Of a stretch of DNA of 56,183 bases, positions 7,283-15,233 are shown in pieces; position 1 is the stretch's first letter, and each line of letters begins with the position of its first letter. A model generated the notes under the pieces. It was given only the letters and a program-made list of their open reading frames with translations. It ran no database searches and had not been told where the DNA came from. The stretch is from Villigracilis sp900696595 (GTDB taxonomy: Bacteria > Chloroflexota > Anaerolineae > Anaerolineales > Villigracilaceae), in the NCBI GenBank assembly GCA_030263615.1, contig SZPH01000014.1, positions 1 through 56,183 on the forward strand, in the 5' to 3' direction. Made by a program: the position numbers and the translations under genes.

Positions 7283-9133
7283 ATGAACTTTTTTTCCACG
7301 ATCAAGCAATACCTCGCCGGGCAGACTCTCTGGACTCTGCTTGCGTTTTTCATCATCCTGTTGGCGGGACTTTTTGCGTTCAACGACTACGGCGCAAGCT
7401 GGGACGAGAACATCATGCAGGTCTACGCCGACCAATCGCTCAAAAACTATGGCGAATGGCGCAACCGGGGCGAAGTCAAACTCGAACACGAAACCCTGCA
7501 ATACTATGGTCCCTTCTTTATGATGACGGTTCAGGTCGCCTCCCGCTTCCTCGGTAAATTTTCCGACGCCAACCCCGCCGATCTGCGCCATCTTGTTTAC
7601 TTCCTCGCCTACTTCGCCAGCGTCGTTGCGTTTTATACCATTGCCCGCCGCTGGTTTGATCCGCTTTCTTCCATGGGCGCATCTCTTCTGTACGCGCTTC
7701 AGCCCGTCCTGTGGGGACACGCCTTCATCAACCCAAAGGACGCGCCATTCATGGCGCTGATGACGATCAGCGTCGCGGCGGGGTTGAAGATGACCGACGC
7801 GCTCCGCGCCATTCCCGATTCCTCCCTGCTTGCGAACAAACGCCGCGTCTGGGTCGTTTCGATTGCGTGGCTTGTTTCTATGCTTGCTCTTTTTCTACTC
7901 ACGGAACAGGTTCATGGTTTGATCGTCAGCCTCGTAAACTCGGCAAAAGCGGGCGAGACAAACATCGTCTCGTTGATCGCCTCGAAGTTGAATCAAGTTC
8001 CCGCGAAGGTTTACATTGAAAGATATTTTGTGCTTTTCCTGAGGGTACGCGCCGTTTATACAGCGTTATCGTTCGCCGTCCTTCTCTACTTCTGGTATCG
8101 CAAACAACCGATTCTGTTCAAGATATTGACCATCGTCCTCGCGCCCGCCCTCCTGCTGGGATTCACCGCCTCCACCCGCGTGCTGGGACCTTATGCCGGA
8201 ATCGTCGTTGCATTCTTTGCCTTATACCATTCGCAATCCGCAACCCGCAAACCTGAAGATCGTTCCTTGTCCCTCGTCGTTTTCTCCCTTTGCTTGTACG
8301 CCCTCCTCGCCATGAGCGCGGCATATTTGACATGGCCATTCCTGTGGGCGGACCCGCCGGGCAACTTCATCGCCGCCCTGCAAAAGATGTCCGAATTTCC
8401 GTGGGCGGGCAGGGTCCTGTTTGACGGGCAATATTACGCCGCCCCAGATACGCCAATGACCTACCTGCCCGTCCTGCTTTTGATTCAAATGACCGAACCC
8501 GTCTGGATATTGGTCCTGATCGGGTCGTTCCTGGCGCTGTTCGGGGCGCGCAAAAAAACAGATTTGTTCGTATTGTTCGCGCTCTGGTTTCTTTTGCCGG
8601 TCATCGCCCTGATCGCGCGAAACGTCAACATCTTCGACAACTTCAGGCACGTCCTTTTCATCCTGCCGCCGGTATTCCTCATGGCTGGCGGCGTCTTTGA
8701 ACGCATCGTCAAACCCGGCTGGCGGCTGGCGGCCATAGCGCTCTGTCTTGCGCCGGGGCTGATCGGCATCCTCTCGCTTCACCCGTATGAATACGCTTAC
8801 TACAATCAATTCATCGGCGGGATGCGCGGCGCGCAGGGACGCTTCGAAACCGAATACTGGCTGACCTCCTACCGCGCGGCGGCGGAATACATCAACGAGA
8901 ACGCCCCGCCCAACGCCGCAATCTGGGTCGAGGGACCCGGGCACGTTCTCACGCCGTTTGCTCGCGCCGACCTCATCGTCAACTCGTGGAGTTCCTTCCA
9001 GCCGGTGGACGGCTACGAATATGTGGTAGCATCCTCCCGTTTTTTGAATAACGAAACCGCCCAACCCGGCGCCGCAACCGTTTACGAAATCAAGCGCGGC
9101 GATGCGACGCTGACCGTGATAAGAAAACCCTGA
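7283..9133 (+). CDS. GT-C membrane glycosyltransferase (GT39/PMT-like), second tandem copy
   Basis: A 616-residue paralogue of the preceding gene. It shares the first-loop acidic pair (Asp41-Glu42 in GASWDENI), LRHLVYFLAYF, VLWGHAFINPKDAPFM, STRVLGPYAGIV and the C-terminal GAQGRFETEYWLTSYRAAAE with IWVEGPGH. The divergence in the loops, with conservation of these blocks, suggests an old tandem duplication with separate substrates or a heteromer. It starts at the ATG one base after the upstream stop; the upstream gene's last codons do not offer a good ribosome site, so translational coupling is likely. The long extension upstream of 7283 in the same frame overlaps the neighbour and is rejected. 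Confidence 0.75.
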   Translation: MNFFSTIKQYLAGQTLWTLLAFFIILLAGLFAFNDYGASWDENIMQVYADQSLKNYGEWRNRGEVKLEHETLQYYGPFFMMTVQVASRFLGKFSDANPADLRHLVYFLAYFASVVAFYTIARRWFDPLSSMGASLLYALQPVLWGHAFINPKDAPFMALMTISVAAGLKMTDALRAIPDSSLLANKRRVWVVSIAWLVSMLALFLLTEQVHGLIVSLVNSAKAGETNIVSLIASKLNQVPAKVYIERYFVLFLRVRAVYTALSFAVLLYFWYRKQPILFKILTIVLAPALLLGFTASTRVLGPYAGIVVAFFALYHSQSATRKPEDRSLSLVVFSLCLYALLAMSAAYLTWPFLWADPPGNFIAALQKMSEFPWAGRVLFDGQYYAAPDTPMTYLPVLLLIQMTEPVWILVLIGSFLALFGARKKTDLFVLFALWFLLPVIALIARNVNIFDNFRHVLFILPPVFLMAGGVFERIVKPGWRLAAIALCLAPGLIGILSLHPYEYAYYNQFIGGMRGAQGRFETEYWLTSYRAAAEYINENAPPNAAIWVEGPGHVLTPFARADLIVNSWSSFQPVDGYEYVVASSRFLNNETAQPGAATVYEIKRGDATLTVIRKP

Positions 9134-9145
9134 CGCGACTGAACC

Positions 9146-9272
9146 GTACCGCAAACTTCAGTTTGCGCTTTGCGACTGAACTGTACCGCAAACTTCAGTT
9201 TGCGCTTTGCGCAGAGAACAGAAGTTTGCGCTTTGCGCGGGGACAAACTGAAGTTTGTCGTACTGCGCGAAA
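9146..9272. repeat. GCAAACTTCAGTTTGC palindrome cluster (about four copies)
   Basis: Two near-identical units (9146-9174 and 9182-9210), each TACCGCAAACTTCAGTTTGC followed by GCTTTGCG, then a partial unit (9221-9238) and an inverted one ending CGTACTGCG (about 9242-9268). The core is a perfect 7-bp inverted repeat with a 2-base centre. Other copies lie at 36137-36179 and 41927-41942. The cluster fills the gap before the methionine-synthesis gene. Confidence 0.8.
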
Positions 9273-9292
9273 TTTAGAAAGAGAAAAAAAAC

Positions 9293-11134
9293 ATGAACCT
9301 GCTTGAAACCCTCGCTCAAAAAACCATCCTCGCCGACGGCGCGATGGGGACGATGTTGCACGGACGCGGCATCGGCTTCGACCAATGCTTCGACGAACTC
9401 AACCTGACCAATCCCGCCGCCGTCGCCGAAATTCACCGCGCCTACATCGAAGCGGGCGCGGAGATCGTCATCACCAACACGTTCGGCGCCAACCGCTATA
9501 AATTAACCAAACACGGACTGCAAGGCGATGTCGCTGAAATCAACCGCGCGGGCGTGGAACTGGCGAAGCGCGTCGTGGCCGCGTCGTTCAAGGATGTGCT
9601 GGTCGCCGGGGATGTCGGTCCGCTTGGGGTGAGAATCGCCCCGTATGGACGGGTCAAGCCCGAGGAGGCGCGCGAAGCGTTTGCGGAGCAGATCACAGCC
9701 CTGGCGCAGGCGGGAGCCGATCTCATCGTCGCAGAAACCATCTCCGACTTGTACGAAATCCACGAGGCGATCAAAGCCGCGAAGGAGAACACATCCCTGC
9801 CCGTCGTCGCCACCATCACTTTCACCCGCGACGACCGGACTTTGCTGGGCGACGACCCGGTGAAGGTTGCCCATCGTCTTGCATCCTCCGGCGCGGATGT
9901 GATCGGAGTCAACTGCTCCGGCGGTCCCGCGCAACTTTTGCGCATCCTCAAACAGATGCGGCAGGCGGAGCCGAACGCAACGTTTTGCGTCAAGCCAAAC
10001 GCGGGCTGGCCCGAACAGGTCAGCGGGCGCATCATGTACCCCGCCGACGCGGATTACTTCGGCGATTACGCCCTGCTGTTCCGCGAGGCGGGCGCGAACA
10101 TCGTCGGCGGATGTTGCGGCACGACTCCCCGGCACATCGCCGCGATGAGAAAATCGCTCGACGCATCGCCGTCCTCCGCCGTGATCGAAGTCTCCGCCCT
10201 GCCCGAAGATGAGATCACAGCCGAACCCGCCGAACAACCCACGCAACTCGCGCAACGACTCGCGGACAATAAATTCACCGTCTGCGTGGAGATGGACCCG
10301 CCGCGCGGACTCTCGACTCACAAACTGCTTGCGGGCGCGTCCCTGCTTCAAGACTCCGGCGCGAACATCATCAACGTCGCCGACAGTCCTCTGGCGCGTA
10401 TGCGCATGTCCGCCTGGGCGGTCTGCGACGTTGTGCAAAGAACGCTGGGCGTCGAAACGACGTTACACTTCCCGACGCGCGGAAGAAACCTGCTCCGCGT
10501 GCAGGGCGACCTGCTCGCGGCGCACGCCATCGGCTTGCGCAACGTCTTCGTCGTCATGGGCGACCCGACCTCCATCGGCGATTATCCCGAAGCGACTGAC
10601 AATTACGATCTCGTCCCGTCGGGACTGGTCAAACTCATCAAACAGGGATTCAACATGGGCGTGGATCATTCCGGTACGAGCATCGGTCAACCCACCAACT
10701 TCTTCGTCGGCGCCGCGCTCAACCTCTGCCCGCAGGATGTGGATACCGAGATCAAAAACCTGCATCGCAAGGTCAAAGCCGGAACCGACTTCTTCCTCAC
10801 CCAGCCCATCTACAGCCCCGACGACGGGCCCAAACTTCTCGAAGCCTACGAGTCGAAGCACGGCAAACTCAACCAGCCGATTCTCGCGGGCATCCTGCCG
10901 CTCGTTAGCGCAAAGCACGCCAGCTTTTTGCATAACGAAGTCCCGGGCATCTTCATCCCCGAAGCGTCGCGCGCGCGCATCGAAGCCGCCAAAGACGGCG
11001 CGGCAAAAGTCGGCGCCGAACTGGCAATCGAGTTGATTCAAAATATCAAAGGCTGGGCGGGCGGCATTTACATGATGCCCCAATTCCACCGCTACGATCA
11101 AGCCTCCGAGATCATTGTGGCGGTGAAAGAATAA
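9293..11134 (+). CDS. Bifunctional homocysteine S-methyltransferase / methylenetetrahydrofolate reductase
   Basis: A 613-residue fusion of the YitJ type. The N-terminal ~290 residues are a zinc-dependent homocysteine methyltransferase barrel with the three zinc cysteines visible: Cys208 (NCSGG) and Cys274-Cys275 (GGCCGTTP), plus the start motif DGAMGTML. The C-terminal ~290 residues are a flavin-dependent 5,10-methylenetetrahydrofolate reductase beginning near TVCVEMDPPRG. Together they link one-carbon units to methionine formation. Length matches the known fusions. The start ATG follows a purine run (AGAAAGAGAAAAAAAAC). It is a single-gene unit flanked by repeats. Confidence 0.92.
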   Translation: MNLLETLAQKTILADGAMGTMLHGRGIGFDQCFDELNLTNPAAVAEIHRAYIEAGAEIVITNTFGANRYKLTKHGLQGDVAEINRAGVELAKRVVAASFKDVLVAGDVGPLGVRIAPYGRVKPEEAREAFAEQITALAQAGADLIVAETISDLYEIHEAIKAAKENTSLPVVATITFTRDDRTLLGDDPVKVAHRLASSGADVIGVNCSGGPAQLLRILKQMRQAEPNATFCVKPNAGWPEQVSGRIMYPADADYFGDYALLFREAGANIVGGCCGTTPRHIAAMRKSLDASPSSAVIEVSALPEDEITAEPAEQPTQLAQRLADNKFTVCVEMDPPRGLSTHKLLAGASLLQDSGANIINVADSPLARMRMSAWAVCDVVQRTLGVETTLHFPTRGRNLLRVQGDLLAAHAIGLRNVFVVMGDPTSIGDYPEATDNYDLVPSGLVKLIKQGFNMGVDHSGTSIGQPTNFFVGAALNLCPQDVDTEIKNLHRKVKAGTDFFLTQPIYSPDDGPKLLEAYESKHGKLNQPILAGILPLVSAKHASFLHNEVPGIFIPEASRARIEAAKDGAAKVGAELAIELIQNIKGWAGGIYMMPQFHRYDQASEIIVAVKE

Positions 11135-11141
11135 CAAGGGG

Positions 11142-11219
11142 ATGTCTTTTGCCTATGATGATATACTTGGTGAAAGTGTTATGAGAACCATTTCAACACG
11201 AGGTAAATATGGCAGGTAA
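11142..11219 (+). pseudogene. Possible 3' remnant of a DNA methyltransferase gene
   Basis: A 25-codon open frame (MSFAYDDILGESV, ending RGKYGR) whose stop codon at 11217-11219 overlaps the start of the endonuclease remnant at 11209. Overlapping modification and restriction genes are a common restriction-modification layout, so this may be the last codons of the cognate methyltransferase. It is too short to identify by itself. Confidence 0.25.
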
Positions 11220-11402
11220 AGGGACTGCGCCCAGAAGCGGCGATGAATTGACGGCGATGAATTGAAAAGTAGAGTTGCTGATTTAGCCCGAAGCCTGGGA
11301 TTAAAGGTGGGCACTGAAGTGACTGCGGCTCGTCGTTTATGGGGAGCAAAGCGTCACATTGACGTTGTAATTACTCAGGAAAAGACGGGGAAAATGTTGT
11401 AA
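11209..11402 (+). pseudogene. Remnant of a PD-(D/E)XK restriction endonuclease gene
   Basis: The frame starts MAGKGTAPRSGDEL and then breaks. A 13-base tandem duplication (GGCGATGAATTGA twice, with one extra base) shifts the frame; past it the reading continues as DELKSRVADLARSLGLKVGT, then RLWGAKRHIDVVIT, and ends at a TAA at 11400-11402. The IDVV strand carries what would be the catalytic Asp of a PD-(D/E)XK nuclease, but the following E-x-K part is missing. This is a frameshifted and truncated N-terminal half of a type II-like restriction enzyme. Residue pattern recognition only; no search was run. Confidence 0.55.
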
Positions 11403-11460
11403 TTGACGGCGAAGGCTTTTTCAGCGATGCGCAAGGTTGTCTAATATAGTAGGCTTTCAA

Positions 11461-12180
11461 ATGAAACAACATGAGGCAGTTATACAATCCCTTGAAAAAT
11501 TAGGCGGACAAGCAACGCTCGCCCAACTATACATTGAGGCAATGAAAATAAAAGAATGTAAATGGGCAACGAAGACACCTTTTGCCTCAATTAGACGGAT
11601 TGTTCAAACTCGCCCAGAAATCTTTAAAGTTAGACCGGGTCTTTGGGCATTACATTCCTACAAATCGGAACTTGGATTGGCAGACGAAACCGCCGCCCAA
11701 GTTAAGGACACTGAACAAAGTCACTCTTATTATCAAGGTTTGTTAGTGACCATTGGAAATCTGCGTGGCTTTGGAACTTTTACGCCAAATCAAGACAAAA
11801 ACAAAAAATTTGTCGGAACGCCTTTGGGAGATATACGCTCGCTTCAAGAAATCCCACAATTTAGTTATGATTTTTTCGTGAAACGAAGCCGGACAATAGA
11901 TGTCATTTGGTTCAACGCCCGTCAAATGCCAAACAGTATGTTTGAAGTAGAACATTCTACAGATATTCAAAATTCACTTGTAAAGTTTTATGACTTGAAG
12001 GATTTTCATGCGAGAATGATAATAGTTGCTCACGAAGGAAGGCGCGGCGAATTTGAGCAAAAGATTCAATACAATGCTTTTGATGCAATCAAGGGCAGAA
12101 CGAACTTTTTGGGCTACAACGCTCTTGTTAAGCAATATGAATATGAGTTGCTACAAGCGAGTCAGTCTTTCGTGATATAA
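11461..12180 (+). CDS. HTH domain fused to a PD-(D/E)XK-like nuclease
   Basis: A 239-residue protein in AT-richer sequence than its surroundings. Residues 1-65 look like a winged helix of the HARE-HTH type (HEAVIQSLEKLGGQATLAQL, ending RPGLWAL). Residues ~140-200 look like a restriction-endonuclease-like core: Asp147 (TIDVIW), then Glu162-x-Glu164 (MFEVEHSTDIQNSL), giving a D...ExE acidic set. Such HTH-nuclease pairings are known in restriction and defence contexts. It lies directly after a decayed endonuclease. The start is taken at the ATG 11461; an in-frame TTG at 11437 would add eight residues. Activity and sequence specificity cannot be predicted. Confidence 0.55.
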   Translation: MKQHEAVIQSLEKLGGQATLAQLYIEAMKIKECKWATKTPFASIRRIVQTRPEIFKVRPGLWALHSYKSELGLADETAAQVKDTEQSHSYYQGLLVTIGNLRGFGTFTPNQDKNKKFVGTPLGDIRSLQEIPQFSYDFFVKRSRTIDVIWFNARQMPNSMFEVEHSTDIQNSLVKFYDLKDFHARMIIVAHEGRRGEFEQKIQYNAFDAIKGRTNFLGYNALVKQYEYELLQASQSFVI

Positions 12181-12191
12181 AGGATAACAAA

Positions 12192-12365
12192 ATGCAAAGG
12201 TACACTATCAATCAGTTTGATAACAACACTTTTATCGTTTTTGACAAACATGAAAATCGAGAAATTTGTATTTGTAGCAACTACGGCGAATGGAGAGATG
12301 CGGAAAAAAGGGCTCGGGAGATAGTTGCCCTCTTAAACGAGAATCAGGCTAAAGTCCAAGAATGA
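12192..12365 (+). CDS. Small hypothetical protein, 57 residues
   Basis: Starts 12 bases after the HTH-nuclease gene (GGATAACAAA spacing with a weak AGGA ribosome site), so it is probably cotranscribed. The protein begins MQRYTINQFDNNTFIVFD, then a CICSNYGEWRDAEKRAREIV segment and a short helical end. It contains an adjacent CxC pair. The pattern resembles small DUF-type proteins found beside defence or phage genes, but no family is recognised. AT content matches the preceding gene, supporting a shared origin by transfer. Confidence 0.55.
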   Translation: MQRYTINQFDNNTFIVFDKHENREICICSNYGEWRDAEKRAREIVALLNENQAKVQE

Positions 12366-12501
12366 ATTGTTTCTTATCTGTCTTACAGAGTCGTCATTTT
12401 CTTCAAACTGTATCGGGAGGGGAAATTCAATCGCGCTCATATATCCGATTTGAATTCAGAATTGATAGGTGTTAATTGCGCCATTTGCGACAGGTTTGAA
12501 G

Positions 12502-12729
12502 ATGTACGTTTATATTATTTTGTCAAACTCCGATACTGAAACCATCCGTGACTTGTTCTCGTCGTACACTTTTGAAATAGACGAGGTGTTGGCGAATCGC
12601 GCCATAAATTGCAACGGGAATCGGCGGGGCAAAACTACAGAATTGATCGTTACAAACTACCCGACCGAGAAGGCGATTCAATTGCAATTGTTGGAGAGCC
12701 GTCCGTTCTTCACGCTTGTCGTCCCATAA
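12502..12729 (+). CDS. Small hypothetical protein, 75 residues
   Basis: A short compact protein (MYVYIILSNSDTETIRDLFS start, FFTLVVP end) with a beta-alpha-beta look that could be an ACT-like or ferredoxin-like fold; this is a guess. The start could be the ATG at 12502 or a GTG at 12469 that adds 11 residues. It ends the AT-richer island and is followed by the GC-rich membrane-protein gene at 12783. No function assigned. Confidence 0.45.
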   Translation: MYVYIILSNSDTETIRDLFSSYTFEIDEVLANRAINCNGNRRGKTTELIVTNYPTEKAIQLQLLESRPFFTLVVP

Positions 12730-12782
12730 AGCGCGCGAAATGGCAGGGTAGAAAGGGGTGATGAAGGCGACTGCTTTATCCC

Positions 12783-14771
12783 ATGAACCTCCCCCGCATC
12801 CTTTTCAGTTTTTTGACAGGTCTCCTCCTCAGCCTTTTCCTCGCCCTGACCTTTTTCCATTTAAGAGATTTTCCCTCGCCCATAGACCGCCTCTCCCTCG
12901 TCCTCGTCCCGACTCTTGCCTTCGGCATTTTCCTCCACCAAACCTTTTTCTCCCCATCCGCGCAAACGCGCAATCACCAATCACCAGTCGCCAATCGCCA
13001 ATCTCTACTCTCTATTCCCCATTCCCCATTCCCTACTCACTATTCCCCATTCTCTATTCTCTACTCTCTACTCTCTTTCCTCCCCACCCTCGCTCTCACC
13101 TCCGCCGCCACCGGCTTCCTGCGCGAAGTCCTGCGCACCCCCTTTGGGATGGCCTTATTCACCGTCGTATCCATGACAACCGGAACGACCCTCGGCTATT
13201 TCCTCATCCAACGCGCCGCGCAATCTTTTCGTACAGGCTTCCTCAGCAAACCGATCAATCTTCTCCTCGCCCTCTCCCTCCCCGCCTTCCTCATCGCCGT
13301 CACCCTCTCCGCGCTTCAGTTCCCCGCCCTGTTCGTCACAGAATACATCCGCGTCCCTCAAGAGTGGCTGCCCCTCTTCCTCCTCACCGCCCTCGCCTCC
13401 ATCTTCCTGTCCCTTTACATCATTACGCATTACGCATCACGCATCACGCATCTCCTTCATCCCTTCGACTTTGCTCAGGGCAAGCCTTCATCATTCATCC
13501 TTCATCATTCCCCCGGCCTCTACGCCTCCGCCCTCTTCTTTCTCATTCAACTCGTCATCGCCCGCGCCCTCAACCATCCCGCCCTCGACCATAACACCGT
13601 ATTATTCGAATCCGACGCCGGTCCGTGGATGACCATTCTCGCCAGCCCGGAGAGCGCCCCAATCAACCGCGCCGTCCACCCGTTGAGTCTCATCCTCATC
13701 CGCCCGCTGGTGAGATTAATTTCCGGCCCGCTGGGCGAACATTACGCACTCGGCGGCATGATCGCCGTCTCCGCCGTCTCCGCCCTGTGCGTTTTCATGA
13801 CCTGGCTCATCGTCAAACGCGCCACAAACTCAAAGACTTATGCCTTCACCTTCGCCATCCTGCTCGGCTCTACCGCCACGCACCTGCTCTTCGGCGCACT
13901 GACCGAAAACTACATCTTCGGCGCGGCGGCGCTGATCTTCTTCTTCCTGCTTGTTCAGAAAAACGAAACCCGTTTCTCGTTCCTCGTCCCCGCCGGTCTT
14001 CTTCTTTTTGGCATCACCATCACCAACATTGTTCAGGGACTGATCGCTCTCTTCTTCAACAAATTCGGCTTCAAACGTCTCGCCCAATACGCGCTTTGCG
14101 TTTTCGCCCTGGGCGTTCTGCTCACGCTCGCTGTCGGCATCCTGTACCCAAAGTCGCAAACCCTCTTCTTTCTGCCGAACGACATCGCCTTTGAATTCAA
14201 CTTTGCCAATCCCGACAACGCCGGAGTTTTATCCGACCCGATCCGCTTCTCCGATCCCCAATCCGTTGCCCGCAAGTTGAACGTCGTCTCGCGCTCGATC
14301 CTGCTCTACGGCATTATCGCGCCGGACGTGATCGAATCCGTTTCAGAGAAACCGCCCTTCCCGACCATTGACCTCAAGACGTTCGATGTCCGCCAGAAAA
14401 CCCTCGCCCCCTATCGCGGATTATCGAACCTGCCGCTGGCGTTGTGGTTGATCCTTCTGGGCGGCGCGTTCATCATGTTCGTAAAAAATACCCGCGCATC
14501 CAGGCATACTCCGCTCATGCTCGGTCTGCTCGGCGCAATCGGATTCAACCTCCTCATGCATCTGTTCTACGGCACGGAATTATTTCTCTATACATCCTAT
14601 TGGGTGTACGCGCTGGTCCTGTTCGCCGCGCTGGGGCTATCCGGCTTCGCCGAAAAAACATGGATGCAATGGGGGCTGGCGGCAATCGTCCTCGCGATCA
14701 TGCTCAACAACTATTTCTTCGTCGCCTCCATCTTCCGCGCGCTTGATCCGTTCTACGCGGCGTTTCCATGA
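12783..14771 (+). CDS. Polytopic membrane protein, probable GT-C glycosyltransferase, with repeat insertions
   Basis: A 662-residue protein with more than ten hydrophobic segments. The central part (NTVLFESDAGPWMTI, then HPLSLILIRPLVRL and TATHLLFGALTENYIFG) looks like a GT-C type transferase with an acidic loop residue, and it sits among other GT-C genes. Two stretches are clearly repeat-derived: residues about 63-98 (HSPFPTHYSPFSILYSLL) and about 213-243 (THYASRITH, then FDFAQGKPSSFILHHS). Both keep the reading frame and join hydrophobic segments. Without them the protein would be about 595 residues, like the copies at 5497 and 7283. Function otherwise unknown. Confidence 0.55.
   Translation: MNLPRILFSFLTGLLLSLFLALTFFHLRDFPSPIDRLSLVLVPTLAFGIFLHQTFFSPSAQTRNHQSPVANRQSLLSIPHSPFPTHYSPFSILYSLLSFLPTLALTSAATGFLREVLRTPFGMALFTVVSMTTGTTLGYFLIQRAAQSFRTGFLSKPINLLLALSLPAFLIAVTLSALQFPALFVTEYIRVPQEWLPLFLLTALASIFLSLYIITHYASRITHLLHPFDFAQGKPSSFILHHSPGLYASALFFLIQLVIARALNHPALDHNTVLFESDAGPWMTILASPESAPINRAVHPLSLILIRPLVRLISGPLGEHYALGGMIAVSAVSALCVFMTWLIVKRATNSKTYAFTFAILLGSTATHLLFGALTENYIFGAAALIFFFLLVQKNETRFSFLVPAGLLLFGITITNIVQGLIALFFNKFGFKRLAQYALCVFALGVLLTLAVGILYPKSQTLFFLPNDIAFEFNFANPDNAGVLSDPIRFSDPQSVARKLNVVSRSILLYGIIAPDVIESVSEKPPFPTIDLKTFDVRQKTLAPYRGLSNLPLALWLILLGGAFIMFVKNTRASRHTPLMLGLLGAIGFNLLMHLFYGTELFLYTSYWVYALVLFAALGLSGFAEKTWMQWGLAAIVLAIMLNNYFFVASIFRALDPFYAAFP
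12971..13077. repeat. In-frame low-complexity repeat (CAATCACCAATCACC / CATTCCCCATTC type)
   Basis: A run of short near-repeats (ATCACCAATCACCAGTCGCC, then TATTCCCCATTCCCCATTCC and CTCTATTCTCTACTCTCTAC) inside the membrane-protein gene at 12783. It is read as a Ser/Pro/Tyr-rich segment. Confidence 0.75.
13421..13511. repeat. In-frame ATTACGCATTACGCATC repeat plus GCTCAGGGCAAG element
   Basis: CATTACGCATTACGCATCAC repeats, then a CTTTGCTCAGGGCAAG element and TTCATCATTCATCCTTCATC. It is the second repeat-derived block within the gene at 12783. The TTCATCCTTCATC part recurs in frame in the gene at 48603. Confidence 0.75.
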
Positions 14772-14788
14772 AAGACCGGACAGGTCTT
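14772..14788. repeat. Half-unit of the ACCTGACAGGT palindrome family
   Basis: AAGACCGGACAGGTCTT, a single palindromic half of the nested family whose full copies are at 40036-40069, 50279-50311, 51573-51606 and 52850-52882. It lies directly after the stop codon region of the gene ending at 14771. Confidence 0.6.
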
Positions 14789-14795
14789 ATTACGA

Positions 14796-14807
14796 TAAAA
14801 TACCCGC
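14796..14807 (+). promoter_or_regulatory. -10 box TAAAAT, leaderless start
   Basis: TAAAAT at 14796-14801 is six bases upstream of the ATG at 14808, with no ribosome binding site between. Confidence 0.45.
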
Positions 14808-15233
14808 ATGGACTTCATCAGGAAATCAACGCCTTTCCTTCTGGCGACCCTGTCTCTCGCGCTTGCCATTTGGCAATTTGTCACCGCATATTCCTCCGCT
14901 GAATGGAGAAACCCCTCGGGCGAAATGACGACCCAATGGGAGAATCGCGTCCAACCGTTGCGCGAGGCGTTGCCAAAGGACGCGACTCAAGTTGGGTATA
15001 TGGATGATTCCGCGTTGAACGGCGATCCGTCGCTGCTGGACGTCAACGAATTTCAGTTGATGCAATATTCAGCCGCGCCGGTTGCAATTGATTTGGGGAC
15101 AAACCACGAATGGATCGTCGGCAATTTCAACGACGACGAAAACCTCGAAACCCGGCTCGGTGAAAAGTTGGGAAAGCATGAAACGCAGGGGTTCGGCTTT
15201 GGCTTGTACCTCATCCACGACCTGGACGATTAG
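14808..15233 (+). CDS. Membrane-anchored extracytoplasmic protein, 141 residues
   Basis: One hydrophobic N-terminal segment (residues ~8-27, TPFLLATLSLALAIWQFVTA) followed by a soluble ~110-residue domain. The domain is reminiscent of the soluble C-terminal part found fused to the GT-C proteins at 5497 and 7283 (REALPKDATQVGYMDDSAL here, REAAEYLNQNAPAGSLIWVE there). It stops immediately before the ATG of the next gene, a membrane transferase, so the two may act as a split version of the one-piece enzymes. That idea is inference; the domain itself is not a recognised family. Confidence 0.6.
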   Translation: MDFIRKSTPFLLATLSLALAIWQFVTAYSSAEWRNPSGEMTTQWENRVQPLREALPKDATQVGYMDDSALNGDPSLLDVNEFQLMQYSAAPVAIDLGTNHEWIVGNFNDDENLETRLGEKLGKHETQGFGFGLYLIHDLDD

